Positions 41,222 through 52,599 of a DNA stretch of 64,000 nt are shown here, piece by piece. A program made the position numbers and the translations under genes. The notes under the pieces were generated by a model, which was not told the origin of the DNA, made no database searches, and was given only the letters and a program-made list of their open reading frames with translations. Each line of letters opens with the position of its first letter. Within the stretch, counting starts at the first letter, position 1. The stretch covers positions 124,001 to 188,000 of the forward strand of contig WNYE01000068.1 in NCBI GenBank assembly GCA_021396245.1, written 5' to 3'. The DNA comes from Sporothrix humicola (taxonomy: Eukaryota; Ascomycota; Sordariomycetes; Ophiostomatales; Ophiostomataceae).

Positions 41222-41909
41222 GTGTTGTCGGTGTAAGTCGTCAAGGCGAGCTGCAGTTCATCGTGTAAGCGGTATAAGTGGTGTAAGTCGCCGGCCGCCA
41301 GCACATGCTCTCAATCGTGTAAATGGAAGATAAGGATCAAGTTGCGTCATAAGCAGCAACACACCACAAACCGACAGTGGTAAATAAATTGAAGCTTGAA
41401 GTTGCTTCTTTGAGAGTTAGTAAATTCCGCCGGTATGTCCGACCGACGCCCGTGCTGTTGGTGTTGGTGCTGGTGTTGGAGATGGACCCACTCTTTAAGC
41501 TTTGTCTTCCCACAGGGTTGGAGACCCGGAGTTTATTCGAGGCCGTGTTGGTGGACGTCGTTGTTGTCGACATGGAATCTGGTGATGCTTCGAGTGATAT
41601 TATTGTTTTACAAAATAAAGGGGAGATAGAATTCAGGGGGTTTTCCTGCCGAATTCTGTCTCTGGAGCGTTCAAAAGGAAGGAGCAACCGTGGCCGTGTA
41701 AGTAGCCAGTGGGTACTCCGTACGCACACCATCTACGGAAGGCACGACCAGCAGGCAACATCAAAATTGCACTTTCTAGTAATTATGGATATAAATGAAT
41801 TCATTCTGGTATAAAGCAAAGCTCAAATGCACAGTCTATGAAATGCAAAGTCTAATAAAAGTACAGCCCAACGCCAAACAGTATGCAACATAACCCTCAC
41901 GCAAACACC
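41222..41909. other. Intergenic: promoter of the Zn2Cys6 gene, 3' end of the Ysc84-domain gene
   Basis: 690 bp between two minus-strand genes. Short GTGTAAG/TGTAAGTGGTGTAAG repeats occur near 41228-41325 just upstream of the regulator's start. Open frames are shadows or chance. Confidence 0.55.
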
Positions 41910-43508
41910 CTACTGCAGCTCAGCCTTCGTGTCGCCAACACCCGGGTGCACCTGGTTGTCATCGACATACGGCGGGAGTTCTTCGTTGCCATTTGTGGGC
42001 GAAGCAAATCCTCTCGCAGCAGGTGTCTCAAGCTGTGAGTACGTCGGCGGAGGCAGAGTGTTGTTCGCTGCTGCCTCTTCTGCTGCCTCCTGCTCCTTGC
42101 TGCGCGCAGCAGGGGTTGCCGCCGCGGGAGATGGGGTCACAGGCGAGACGGCCATGGCAGATGTCATAAGAGGCGTTGCCGTCACGGCCGAGCTGGCCAC
42201 CGGGCTAACAACCGGCGTGCCGTCGATCTCGCGCTTGACTTCTTGCGGAGTGGATGCAGTAGGAGTGGGCGTCTGTGTCTGCACAGGGGCTGGCGACGGT
42301 GCTGGAGCATACCACTGCTGAGGATAGGCTTCACCAGGCTGCTGAGCATATTGCTGGGGATATTGCTGGTACTGCTGGTACTGCTGCTGCGAGTACTGCT
42401 CGTACTGTGCCGGCCGGGGCGGCATGGCCGGCGGGTACTGCCACCGGGCCTCGGCTTCGGCAGCGTGCACGGCGTCCAGCAGGACCTGGGCCGACGTCTG
42501 CCATTGACCGGCGGGCACTTCGCCGCGCAAAATCTGGGCGACAGAAACGGGCGCGCCGTAAAACGCCGTGTTGGCCGACTGCCGCGACGTGACGACGGTG
42601 CCGTCGACCTTGATGCCCGCGTAGATGCCCCGCGACTTGATATACGAGTACACGGCGCGGTCCATCGTCTGCTTGAACGCGCTGCGCCCGTTGGCCGGCA
42701 CTTTCTGGTCCATGGCCGTGTTGTGCGTGGCCACGCCAAAACCGCCGCCGACGCCATAGGGACCAGCGGTGACGCCCAGGCTCGAGCCCAGGGACAGGCG
42801 GGTGTTGCTGCAGAATGCTTCGAGGGCCTCCTGGGTGTTGAGCACCAGCACGCAGTCGTAAATGTCGGCGCCCAGAATGAAACCGGCACCGACCGTGTGG
42901 ACCTGGATGCCCGACGGCGGGGACCACGAGCCGTCGGCGCGGCGGGCAATCAGCACGCCCGAGCCGGTGGCGCCCGAGACATGGATACCGACGCGGCCGG
43001 TCGTGAAGATGGCCAGACCGACGGCCTTTTGGACGACGCTGGCGGGGATGTGGATCAGAGCGCGACGCGTCTCGGGCGTTTTGCCTTTGGACGAGGACGA
43101 TGACGATGACGACATCGACGACGTTGTCCGCTGGATGGCCTGCGGCTGCTGCTCGGCGAATCCGCGCAGGACGCGCGCCGCCTTCTCGCACTCCTTGTAC
43201 ATGGTCTCTGGCAGGAACCCCTCGGAACCCATGCGGTTGGCGAGCATGTTGATGGGTGAAGCGGCACGTGCGCCGAGAGCCGACAACCGGCTGCTCAGCG
43301 TCGAGCGGTAGTAGGCGCCGTTGGCTGTCGGCAGGCTGTTCTTCTTGTTGCAGTTGTTCTTCTTCTCGTTCTTCTCGCTCTTCTCGTCAAACTCGTTGCC
43401 GTTGTCGTTGACTTGGGGAGCATAATAAGGAGCTGTGTTTTGGGTCTGACCCTGAGTATAAAACGACTCGGGGTCGGCAGGCTCGCCAGTGATTTCGGCT
43501 TTGGTCAT
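41910..43508 (-). CDS. Ysc84/SYLF-domain actin-patch protein without SH3
   Basis: Single exon of 532 residues. An N-terminal Asn/Lys-rich segment (1-80) leads to the SYLF (Ysc84, DUF500) lipid-binding domain at about 85-345, recognised by LANRMGSEGFLPETMYKECEKAA-type start, the KAVGLAIFTTGRVG block, SGSGVLIARRADGSWSPPSGI, and GAGFILGADIYDCVLVLNT. A Ser8 run interrupts it near residues 132-139. The C-terminal third is Gln/Pro/Tyr- then Ala/Pro/Thr-rich, ending in a PPPTYSQLE and PPYVDD pair that look like PPxY/PY-type ligand motifs. Family knowledge: Ysc84 and SH3YL1 bind phosphoinositides and actin at endocytic sites; here the usual SH3 domain is absent. I infer an endocytosis or cortical-membrane role. 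Confidence 0.88.
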   Translation of the reverse strand: MTKAEITGEPADPESFYTQGQTQNTAPYYAPQVNDNGNEFDEKSEKNEKKNNCNKKNSLPTANGAYYRSTLSSRLSALGARAASPINMLANRMGSEGFLPETMYKECEKAARVLRGFAEQQPQAIQRTTSSMSSSSSSSSKGKTPETRRALIHIPASVVQKAVGLAIFTTGRVGIHVSGATGSGVLIARRADGSWSPPSGIQVHTVGAGFILGADIYDCVLVLNTQEALEAFCSNTRLSLGSSLGVTAGPYGVGGGFGVATHNTAMDQKVPANGRSAFKQTMDRAVYSYIKSRGIYAGIKVDGTVVTSRQSANTAFYGAPVSVAQILRGEVPAGQWQTSAQVLLDAVHAAEAEARWQYPPAMPPRPAQYEQYSQQQYQQYQQYPQQYAQQPGEAYPQQWYAPAPSPAPVQTQTPTPTASTPQEVKREIDGTPVVSPVASSAVTATPLMTSAMAVSPVTPSPAAATPAARSKEQEAAEEAAANNTLPPPTYSQLETPAARGFASPTNGNEELPPYVDDNQVHPGVGDTKAELQ

Positions 43509-44756
43509 TTTGATAGATGTGGGAGGTGATGATCTGTGTGAAAGTGTGGAGATGAGTGTCGAGTGTGGATGTGGTGATGTTTGTGTAATGTCGAGGAGTT
43601 GGGTTAGTTGGTGATGGTTTCTGAATTAATTCCAGAATATGGAACCAACTTCTTATTTATCTTTCTCGATTGTTCGTCTGTTCTCTTTAAAAGCTACAAA
43701 TTTATTTCTGAAATCCCGGTGCCTTGCATGGTCAACGCGTCCACGGCCGCATGTTGTGGCCGAGCCTTTCATCATCTTACTTTTTTGCTATTTTGCTTGC
43801 CCATCTTCACTTACACCACTAGCGCCGTGTCAATGCCGCGCTTTGCTCGCTATCTTCAGGGGCTGTGTTTGGCAGGGTTGGCGGTTGGCAAAAGGCGACA
43901 TTGTACCTGCCCACTAAATTAGCGTGGAAATGTACTTGTACTAGGCACCAGAATAAAAAGAGGCGCTGCAAGCTTCAGACTACAGACACCAAGCAGGCTC
44001 CAGTTTAGGGACTGCACTAATACTAATATTCGCTCTCGCTTTCGCTGCCACCACGTTCTCTTTGCACAGTGTCACATCACCCTGCCACTCGCGCATCACT
44101 CGTCTGAATCTCGCATTGACTCGGCAGCTCGGGTTCACTCGCGTTCGGTGGGACTGCCCGTATCTCGCTTTTTACGTCAAGCACGCCAAAAACTAAGTCA
44201 AAAGTTAAAGTTGTGGGGAATGCCAATGACGACGGGACGGCAGTTTGGCTACAGCCTGATTTATTAACGTGTTCTACAGGAAGTCTACGGATAGTCCACA
44301 TATTGTGTACCTCGTACGGATATTGATATCATTGGTCGACAGGACACATTTGCACGTTACGATTGTGTTTCGAGTTTGGAGAGAGAAAATGTTTGTGGTG
44401 AAATTTGCATTATGTTGACATCTAAATACAAAAGAAATATCCACAAAAGAAAAAAAGAAAAGAAAATGCAAAAGAAAATACAAGAAAAACGGGAATATCC
44501 AAGAGTATGTAGAGGAAGTCCCGAAAACCGTTGCGCCAGTTTTAGGTAATGTACATAGAAAAAGAATTTCAACATAAAGATCGTGAGAACATGAAATGCT
44601 GGACATGAAGTTTTTGGTAGTCGTTCAGACTAAAAAGAAAGGACGTGATGACAAGGAAAACAAAATGTGGAGAGCGGCATAGGTGACCGAGGTCAAGACG
44701 ACAGCCGCGATCACTGGCGACGCCGGCAGTCTGAGATATCGCAGGTACCGCTCGCT
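43509..44756. other. Intergenic: promoter of the Ysc84-domain gene, 3' end of pirin
   Basis: 1.25 kb; the part at 44380-44500 is A-rich on the plus strand. No supportable gene. Confidence 0.55.
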
Positions 44757-45668
44757 TCAGTGCACCATCGACTTGCCAATCTCGCTCTGCCACCCCTCGG
44801 CCCGCTCAAAGCCGTTGGAGTGTGTCTGGTAGTCCATGAGCGCCTTGTAGACCTCCTCCTTGGAGTTGACCACGAAGGGGCCGTACTGGACAATAGGCTG
44901 GTCCAAAGGCGTGCCGGCCACCAGGACGAACCGAGCAGACTCCGTCGCCGAAGCGTCCACGCTGGCCGTGATGCCGTCGCCCTCGGGGCCAAAGACAACG
45001 TTGTTGTACTGCTCAACCTTTTTCGGCTCTTCCTCGCCGTTGGAAAAGTTGACGTTGCCCTCCAGGATGTAGGCAAAGGCGTTCCAGTTGGCAGGCAGCG
45101 GCTGGGCCACCTTGCCGCCGGGCTTGACCTCAAAGTCCAGAATCCACACGGGCGTGTACGCCAGGTCCTTGACGCTGTCGATGCCATGGCTCTGGCCCGA
45201 GATCACCTTGATGTGCACCTTGTTGTCGTCGACATCCACCGTCGGGATCTCGGCGGCGCGCAGGTCGCGGTAGCGGGGCTCGCAGTTCTTCAAGTCCTTG
45301 GGGAGGTCGACCCAGAGTTGCAGGCCGACATTCGCCGAACCGTCAGGGTTCTGCCGCGGCATCTCGGCGTGCATGATGCCCTTGCCGGCCGTCATGAACT
45401 GCAGGTCGCCCGAGTTGATGGTGCCGCTGTTGCCGGCGAAGTCTTCGTGGTCGACGCCGCCCTCCAGCAGGTAGGTAATGGTCTCCTGGCCGCGGTGGGG
45501 GTGGTCGGGGAAACCGGCGCCTGGCTTGATCGAGAAGTGGTCGAGCATCAGGAAAGGGGAAAAGTTGCGGAGCGCGGGCGTGCCGATCGAGCGGCGGACG
45601 CGGGCACCGGCGCCTTCACTCTGCTCGAGAGCGAGGAAAACCTTGCGGATGTGACGCGGGAAAGTCAT
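44757..45668 (-). CDS. Pirin (cupin iron protein)
   Basis: Single exon, 303 residues from the ATG at 45668. The pirin N-domain is intact: GAGARVRRSIG at 20-29, LRNFSPFLMLDHF at 33-45, and the metal ligands His56, His58, His100 and Glu102 match the human pirin positions closely. Role in family: nuclear or cytosolic Fe-binding protein acting as a redox-sensing transcription cofactor, with quercetinase activity in some members. Start choice: the frame stays open for 114 codons upstream, including a hydrophobic stretch behind an ATG at 45875, but a TATAAAAG box lies only 27-34 bp before that ATG. Transcripts would therefore begin near or inside it, making 45668 the first full ATG. The upstream composition is CAACAAC-rich, as in leaders. 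Confidence 0.9.
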   Translation of the reverse strand: MTFPRHIRKVFLALEQSEGAGARVRRSIGTPALRNFSPFLMLDHFSIKPGAGFPDHPHRGQETITYLLEGGVDHEDFAGNSGTINSGDLQFMTAGKGIMHAEMPRQNPDGSANVGLQLWVDLPKDLKNCEPRYRDLRAAEIPTVDVDDNKVHIKVISGQSHGIDSVKDLAYTPVWILDFEVKPGGKVAQPLPANWNAFAYILEGNVNFSNGEEEPKKVEQYNNVVFGPEGDGITASVDASATESARFVLVAGTPLDQPIVQYGPFVVNSKEEVYKALMDYQTHSNGFERAEGWQSEIGKSMVH

Positions 45669-47820
45669 TGTGGAAGAGACGGGGGTGTTGACGGTGTTGT
45701 AGAAAGAAGAAATGTTGTTTGTGGTGATGGTGTTGTTTTTGTTGAGAGTGTTCAGTTGAACCAAGTTGTTAATGGTACTGCTGATACTTTGGAAAGTCTC
45801 TGGAAAGTTGCTTCGAATGAGTAGGATCGAGCTGATGCCAATGAGGATGGAGAGAATAATCGAAACAAACTTCATCGGACCAAGGTGGATCGGATCGATG
45901 TCTTTTATAGATGGGAGATGCAGTAGTTCAATTGAGGGGAAACTTGCAGATTTGCAGGCTTTTGGGTCGATGAAAGAAAGAGCTATGTAAGATAGTGTAA
46001 TAATAGTCAAATGGTAGGAGAAGACGGGAGAGGCTGAGAAAGCTGGGCTTGCATGTTCGTAAAAAAAAAGACTGTCGATGTCCGGCAGGGTGCTGGGCTA
46101 GTAGAAATAAAGGAACGATCGCGAATCTTCGCCGTCCGATTCGCCCAGACCAGCCCTGTAATTGCCCATAAATGGACAGCACAGCTGGCCAGGGCTGGTA
46201 TTAGAGAGCTTTACAGCATCCACTGGAGCTCTTGCTCGCCTAAGGATTCGTCATGGTCGCCAGCTGCTTACAGCTTACAGAGACCCCGCATAGAGCGCAA
46301 AAAGGTGTTTGGGTGGGCCGCTCTTGGCCTTTTCGGCCTTTGCGACCTTCAAGGTCAGCCATGACAAAGCGCAGTGGACCAGCAGGTGGGAACGGTTTGG
46401 AAGTGCCAGTGCTTTCTCAGTGCTTTTGCGTAACGGCTGTATTTCGCTGATGTAACGGTTAGTCAGGGGCGACATCATATGGTCTAGTCTAATCGGGGAT
46501 AGTTTAGTCTATGACAATTATCTGACTGTGGCTTGTCATCTGTGGCGGGTCCTAGAAATTCACGTGATAAATCACGCCTTTTTCTTTTGTTTCTCTCTTC
46601 CCCACCCCTGCATAACCCGCCAATGACACCATCGCTGGCGATCCACCCCACTTGGTGTGTAAGTCGCTGCGAATCGCTGGAAGAAGGGAAAACGAGAGAG
46701 CAAGAGAATGAGGATGCAGCCAATTAGGCGAGCACTGATAAGAAACGTGCAAATGCACAGGCTCGACAGGGCAAGCTCACATCCTCACACCCACTCACAC
46801 AGGTCGAGAACAGACCTGTAAATTGAGCCAGTTATCCAATACTTTGGGTTAAATGCAGGAGGTGAGATGGCGTTCGACGCTATGCGTTACCGTTGGACGC
46901 TCTGTTCACTCTATTGCTCATCGATGTTTGGTTCCTCTTCAGTTTCCCCTCTTTCTCACATCCTGTTCATCTTTTAACGGTTGTGTCGGATGTGACCGTT
47001 ATCTCGCAGAGAGACAAGACAGACAGGGGATGAGGAGGGGGAAAAGTCTTGCTCTTTGTGCACTATCTGCCCTACTGAGCACATCCGTAGATCAGGTCAT
47101 AATCTATCGATGATAACGGCCAAGACGCGGGGAAGCGCCTTGTGTATCATATCTTTGTATCGTGTCGTATCGTATCGAGTCATATCTTGCATCGTCATTC
47201 ATCCGCCACATATTCGCATCGATAGATCGATCATATCACGGCGATAGGAACGTCGCTCCGTATCATGTAAAAACAAATTCTTTTTTGCGGTACTTTGGTT
47301 CCGGTATCCGTATGTATATAAAAAGGTCCCTAGTCTAGCCGAAGAAAACAAGAAAACAACAAGGTGGTAAACGATAAGAAACAAGACAAGAGAGAAAAAG
47401 ACAGTGAGTCAAAAAGGGAAAGCAAAAACGGAATGAAATAAAGAGTGGGAATCAAAACAAAGGCCGTTATGTTTTATCGGTTGTGAAGAACGGATCATAA
47501 GGCAAAACAAGTAAGACGTCATAAACGACGGAAAAGAACATCAAGAGAGATGTGAGTAACGAGAAAGGATAGTGTGAGCGATGTTCCCAATGGTGAGAAA
47601 CGGAGTAATAAGGTGTATAGAAGGTGTGTTGAATAAAAAGTCGTCAAGAGAAAAAAGAGGACAACAGGGAGAGTTCATGAGAAAGAGGGTGTGCACACTT
47701 CCTGCAAGGTCTCCCCTAACGCCCGCTACTGTTTCGTCCTTATCGCAGAGGTGTTCAGAGGCGCAGAAAAGGACTGTTCCGGCCACAAAATCCAGAATGC
47801 CATGAATAGCACTCCAGTTT
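45669..47820. other. Intergenic: pirin promoter and 3' region of the perilipin gene
   Basis: 2.15 kb without a supportable gene. It holds the pirin TATA box, a CACGTG inside TTCACGTGATAAATCACG near 46559-46577, short GTATCGT-type repeats at about 47150-47190, and a purine-rich plus strand at 47340-47560. Confidence 0.5.
45902..45909 (-). promoter_or_regulatory. TATA box of the pirin gene
   Basis: TATAAAAG on the minus strand, 234-241 bp upstream of the chosen start and 27-34 bp before an upstream in-frame ATG. It decides the start choice. Confidence 0.6.
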
Positions 47821-48426
47821 TTAATTGGCGCCGTTGGGCGTCTTCTCGTTGATGGAGACCTCTACCTGCTTCTTGGCAGTCGACAGGTATGCACGCACCC
47901 AGGCCAGCGTCTCGGACGTAACGGTAATCGCTGTCAGGGCCAGGGCCTTGCCGGCCGGGATGTAGCCGTCGCCGCCGACCTGCTTGCGCTCGCCCGAGTA
48001 GACATCGTAGACGTGGTCACGGCCCTCGGAAGCCTTGCGTACGGGGAACAGGACAAAGTCCTTGGTCTCCTGGTAGACCTCGGCGGTGGGCTTGCGGACG
48101 ACGGGGAAGCGCTGGTCAAGCGAGTCGAGGGTGCGGTCGCCGAGGGAGTCGGCCTTCTTGACGTAGGGCGAGACGTAGCCGTACGGCTTGGTGAGGTAGG
48201 GCAGGACGGGCTTGGCCAGGGTCTGGTAGGCGGAGGAGCTGATGGCAATGGTCTGCTGGCCGTACTTGTTGTCCTTGACGGTGGAGACGCCGTCGGAGAC
48301 GAGCGGGTACTGGAGCAGATGCTGTTATCGTTAGACATAGCCCCACGATGGGAGAGACGGACACGAAATACACACCTCAATGAAAGCCGACTGGGGGCTG
48401 ACGCCGTTAACCTGGGGAGAGGCCAT
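47821..48426 (-). CDS. Perilipin-like lipid-droplet protein (CAP20/MPL1 type)
   Basis: Two exons on the minus strand, 48426-48376 and 48321-47821, 183 residues; the 54-nt phase-0 intron has a GTGTGT donor and a TCTAACG branch. The product begins MASPQVNGV, and after the junction reads HLLQYPLVSDGVSTVKDN, followed by SSSAYQTLAKPVLPYLTKPYGYVSPYVKKADSLGD, a pattern of the fungal perilipins CAP20 (Colletotrichum) and MPL1 (Metarhizium). Length matches that family (about 180-190). Family knowledge: these coat lipid droplets and affect turgor and infection-structure formation in plant and insect pathogens. There is no membrane helix; binding is by amphipathic surfaces. The sense-strand leader is CT-rich. 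Presence does not prove a pathogenic lifestyle, because non-pathogens also carry it. Confidence 0.88.
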
Positions 48427-51397
48427 TGTGATTGTGTGGAGGGTTTTGACTGGAAAAAGGTCGGTAGATAGGATTCGTTCGTGTGCGACTTGAATTGGAA
48501 AGAGTCGAAGAAGAGAGAAGCTCGAGCTTGAGGTGGGCGAGCAACAGAAATAAGAGACCTAGATGCGCGGGGGTGGTAAGAAAGAGGTCCAGACAGAAAA
48601 ATACGAAAATTCGTAGAGAAAGAAGAAACAGAAGGTTCCTGAGTGAGACGGCTGAGACACAAAAGGGGAACAAAGAATGCACCACAAGATTGGTGTGTCA
48701 AGGTGAAGGAAGCAGAAAGGAAGGAAGGAGCACGGCAGGGCGAAAGTGCCAGGGCGATTACCAGAGCAGCGTGTTGGTGGGTAGATAGTGTCAGGTACAG
48801 ATTGGGGAAGGAGCGGTTATCTTACAATGTAGATGGACAGTCTTTGTCGATGAGGAGATGCGTCGATGTATTCGTTGGTGATGCAAAGAGGAAAGAGCGA
48901 AGGAGCAAATGGAAAGAAGGAAGGAAAGAAGAGAGAAAAAGGGAAAGAAGAAAAGAAAACACAGGTGAGGAAAGCGCAAGGTGGCAAGCTTTTGTTTTCT
49001 ACGAATTACGAATGGTCTACAACAAGTCCGGCGAGTAACGGAAGCCATTTTGCGTGCTTCTTTCCTTTCTTACACAACACCACCCACCTTGGCAAAGGTG
49101 TGGCAATAGAACCAGAGGCTTTCAGAAGGAAGGTACTAAGTACAGAAGATACTTCTCAAGTTTCTCTTGACTGCTTGCTGTCTCACTCTGGTACTCATTT
49201 CTCTGTGTTTTGTCTTTTCTTACGTTTCTTCGCCCGAATTGCCTCTGACATGGTGTGAGATGATGCGCGTCCGTATTTTCTTTTCGACTTTTTCTTCGTG
49301 CATCTTTTTCACGTTTTCGCCTGGCCCTATGGTCGCGTTCCTGTTTTTGCAAGCTTTTGGCATGTGCTTTTGCCATTCAGATTGAGAAAGAGCTTTTAAA
49401 GTGGATGCCTGCCAGCGGCCTTGTCTGGTAGCGGGGCTGGGCGGTCGCTCATGCACTAAAGCTCGCCCACCCCCAGGCGCTATTGACCTAAAAAAAGAGA
49501 GGAACAACAGACGAGAAACATGGAAAGAGAGAGAAAAAAAACGGTTCTGACGGGCCTGGGCCTCTGAGCGTTTCGAGTCCCATCCCAAACCGTCCCAAGC
49601 TCCTGATTTAGTGCATTAGCTTGCAGGAAGCAGTTATCACTGCAAAACAGCTTCCTTATCTCTACATACAAAGAAGCCTGTCGAGCCTGTCATACACCAC
49701 TGTACACTCCTGCACCTCTGGATCCGGGAAACGAATGTGTCGAGGATACATTGCTTGCGCGCGCGTCTCAAGGGAGCTCGAACTGCTATTGGATAGCATT
49801 TATGAAGCTTCTGCGCGTGGATTGGACGTTGTGGCATCTACAACACGTAATATGGAAGAGTTTGGCATTCGATGCATTCGCAGTTTTGTGGCATGTTCTG
49901 GCATGTGAAAGCCAATGGCCCGTGCGTTTTCTGTGCATTGCTCTTGCCTTCGCAGTATTCTCCGTTGAAATGCGCTAGGGGCAGCCTATCAGGCGGCTCC
50001 TTCCCTCCCCTGTTCCCTCCCTGTTCATTGCTTTTTGGTTGTGACTGGCCTGGCCCTGTGTCGCCACCACGTCAGGCGCAAAACGGCAAAGGGAGACGAG
50101 TAGAGGGGCAAAGGGGATGCGTGAGCAACCGAACATTCAAGGTAAACGAGGTAAGGTTAGGGAGGAAAGTTTAATGCGAAAAGACAACAACCAGAGCAAG
50201 TATTAGAGTACGAGAATGATAGGAGCAATATGCACCAATCCAGGCGGCCTCTGGTACGGAATTTGCCATGCCGTGGCAGTCGGTCGGTCTTGCCATTTCA
50301 ACCTCGCAATCACGTTCTTTCCTGTGAAGTCGGTTGATGTGCACTCCTCCTGTTGACTACGTGTATGCGCGCGCTGTGGCTCGTTTCCTACGTTCCTTCC
50401 TTATGCATTATCAACATATGCGTGTGCGAATTCGCAGCGATAACATGGCCCCGACATGATCCGTTCCTGCCTCTTCCTATCCCCTGCTATGTTCCACATG
50501 CCAAATGACATCACCAAATCGTACCCTGTACCCTTCTGCATCCGCTATCTCTGCATCGCCAACCTGTACATCGATACATTGACACCGCGATGCTGCAACA
50601 TGTCCATACTACCGCAATACAACTGATACACCGGTCTCGGCCATCCGACCCTGTCCTGCCCAGCTTCCTTATCACGCCTTTTCTGTCCCTATCCACAAAC
50701 CAATAGACAAAGTGGTGTGCTTGTCTTGTTCATTTCATGTGTTCCGTTTCCTACCGATCTCACTGGATTGCCTTTTATTGCAATATCTGCGGTGCCTGCG
50801 TCGCCTTGCCTTGTCTCCCTCGGCCGCTCTGTGCAATTCTAACCGAGATGATACGGTATCCCTTTGCGAGAGGGACAGAAGAAAAAGGAAGAATGTTGTG
50901 TAACCAGTCCTTTGGTTTTCTTCCCACCAAAGAAGCAAGAAGAACGAGAGGCTGAGACATGTGCCTGGATCCTCGAATTGGAACCCGCGTCGGACTCCCT
51001 CGAAAGATCCAACAGACGTTGGCAGCTGTCTACCAGTACTTTCTTATCGGCCAGGAACCAATCCACTGGCTTCCCTTGATACAAATATTCAAGTTGGCTA
51101 TTCATATATCAGGCCAAGCTCCCTTTTGACACTCGTGGGGGTCATGTTGGTGTTTGCGTCGAGCATGCCAGGCACGGTGAACTGATAATAACAGTCTTTC
51201 CTCCCTTCACCAACATTTTGTCTGTGCTTTTATTATTCTTCTCTCTGACTTTATAGCATTCTTCGCGGTGCTGTCTCTGTTTGTTTTGTTTGCTTTTCTT
51301 TTTGCTTTTTCCTCTTTGGATTCGGAATACGACGCAAGCCGTGTAAGTCCACTCTTCTTGGGCTCGGAGATGGTCACTTATTAAATAGAACCCTTGT

Positions 51398-51421
51398 CGA
51401 ACCCACCGGGCTTTGGGTTCG
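51398..51421. repeat. Perfect 8-bp hairpin with 8-nt loop
   Basis: CGAACCCA and TGGGTTCG are exact reverse complements around an 8-nt loop. It resembles a tRNA T-arm sequence but lacks the rest of a tRNA. Confidence 0.6.
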
Positions 51422-52599
51422 GTATGATACCCTATTCTGCAGGTAATTATCATCACAGATCAAGAAACAGGGGTATTGAAGCACATGCTTTTTTTTTTTT
51501 ATGAACAGAAACTGAGCAGACGTCTGGCGCTTCCAGACCAGGAACGCCACAAATCACGATACAGTCTGATCTTGCGTTGCAAACATTTCGAATACGACAG
51601 AATTAAGCAGGCCTGGGTCTCTGCAGACAGTCTGTTCTCTTATGGCCAAGACTCGCTACCGGCTCGCTGCCCGTGACAGGCACCCTCCAAGGTTCTCGGC
51701 AGCGCACTGTTATTCAAGGGAGACTCGACAAATCACGTCCAGCAGACGGTTGATACATTAGCAGTGAGCCGACCAGAGTTGCAAGTGGCAACTGCAGTCC
51801 TCAGTACGCAAAGGTGGACAGGTCTTTGCCCTTGGCATTACACGACTGAAGGGGAAGTGTCTCCGTTGTCCGCTGTCTGTTGTCCACCGTCCCTTTGTCC
51901 TTCTTTGCGGAACGGCCGTCCTGTTACCTAACAGTGGTGAGCGTACCGCCTACGAGAACCTCGTTAAGCCCGTCGCCAAGACGGAATGGAGATCCAAAAG
52001 AATTCAAAAAAGTCTATTCATTGTGAACGATGTGCGCTATTCGGGAAAGCTAACTGCGCGCATCACTTTTCGGTCTTGATGCCTTTTTTTCGGTAATAGC
52101 TTAGAGTGGCAAAAACTGGACCCCTTTCACATGTCAATAACGACCTGACATCTGACACGAGCTTTTTCTACCAAACGGCACAGAACGACCAAAAAGCTTT
52201 TACAACGTCACACCGCGCGACATGATTTCATGCGAGGACAGGGACAGCGGGCAGAAAATAGACAGGGCCCAAAAGGCTCGCTCGACAAGGAAAATAAAGT
52301 AAATGGAAAAACGAAGCAGGCCAGACGGCAAGGAAAAGGAAACAGGCACGGGCATGTTCCGCAATGGATCCCCTGCTTTCGTCTAGACGCGTGCGATCGA
52401 CGACTTCCCATGTGTGCTGCAGTTCCGCCCACCGACGCGCGCTCGCTTCGACTTACGCCGAGCCCGTGGGCAGGGCAAAAGGCCGTGTCAATGGCCGGGA
52501 CTGTTCCCCGGCCGTGGCGCCAATCCATCTTGCACATCGCCAACGAACAAGTAATTTATGCCGTGCCATGTGAGAAACTGCAGTGTGATTGAGAATATA

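Noticed and set aside
44667..45824. 385-codon plus-strand frame opposite pirin
   Set aside because: Shadow of the pirin coding sequence in GC-rich DNA, with Val/Gly/Arg-rich composition and no domain.
51386..51425. Possible tRNA T-arm hairpin
   Set aside because: The 8-bp stem is perfect, but no A-box or anticodon arm lies upstream on either strand at tRNA spacing.
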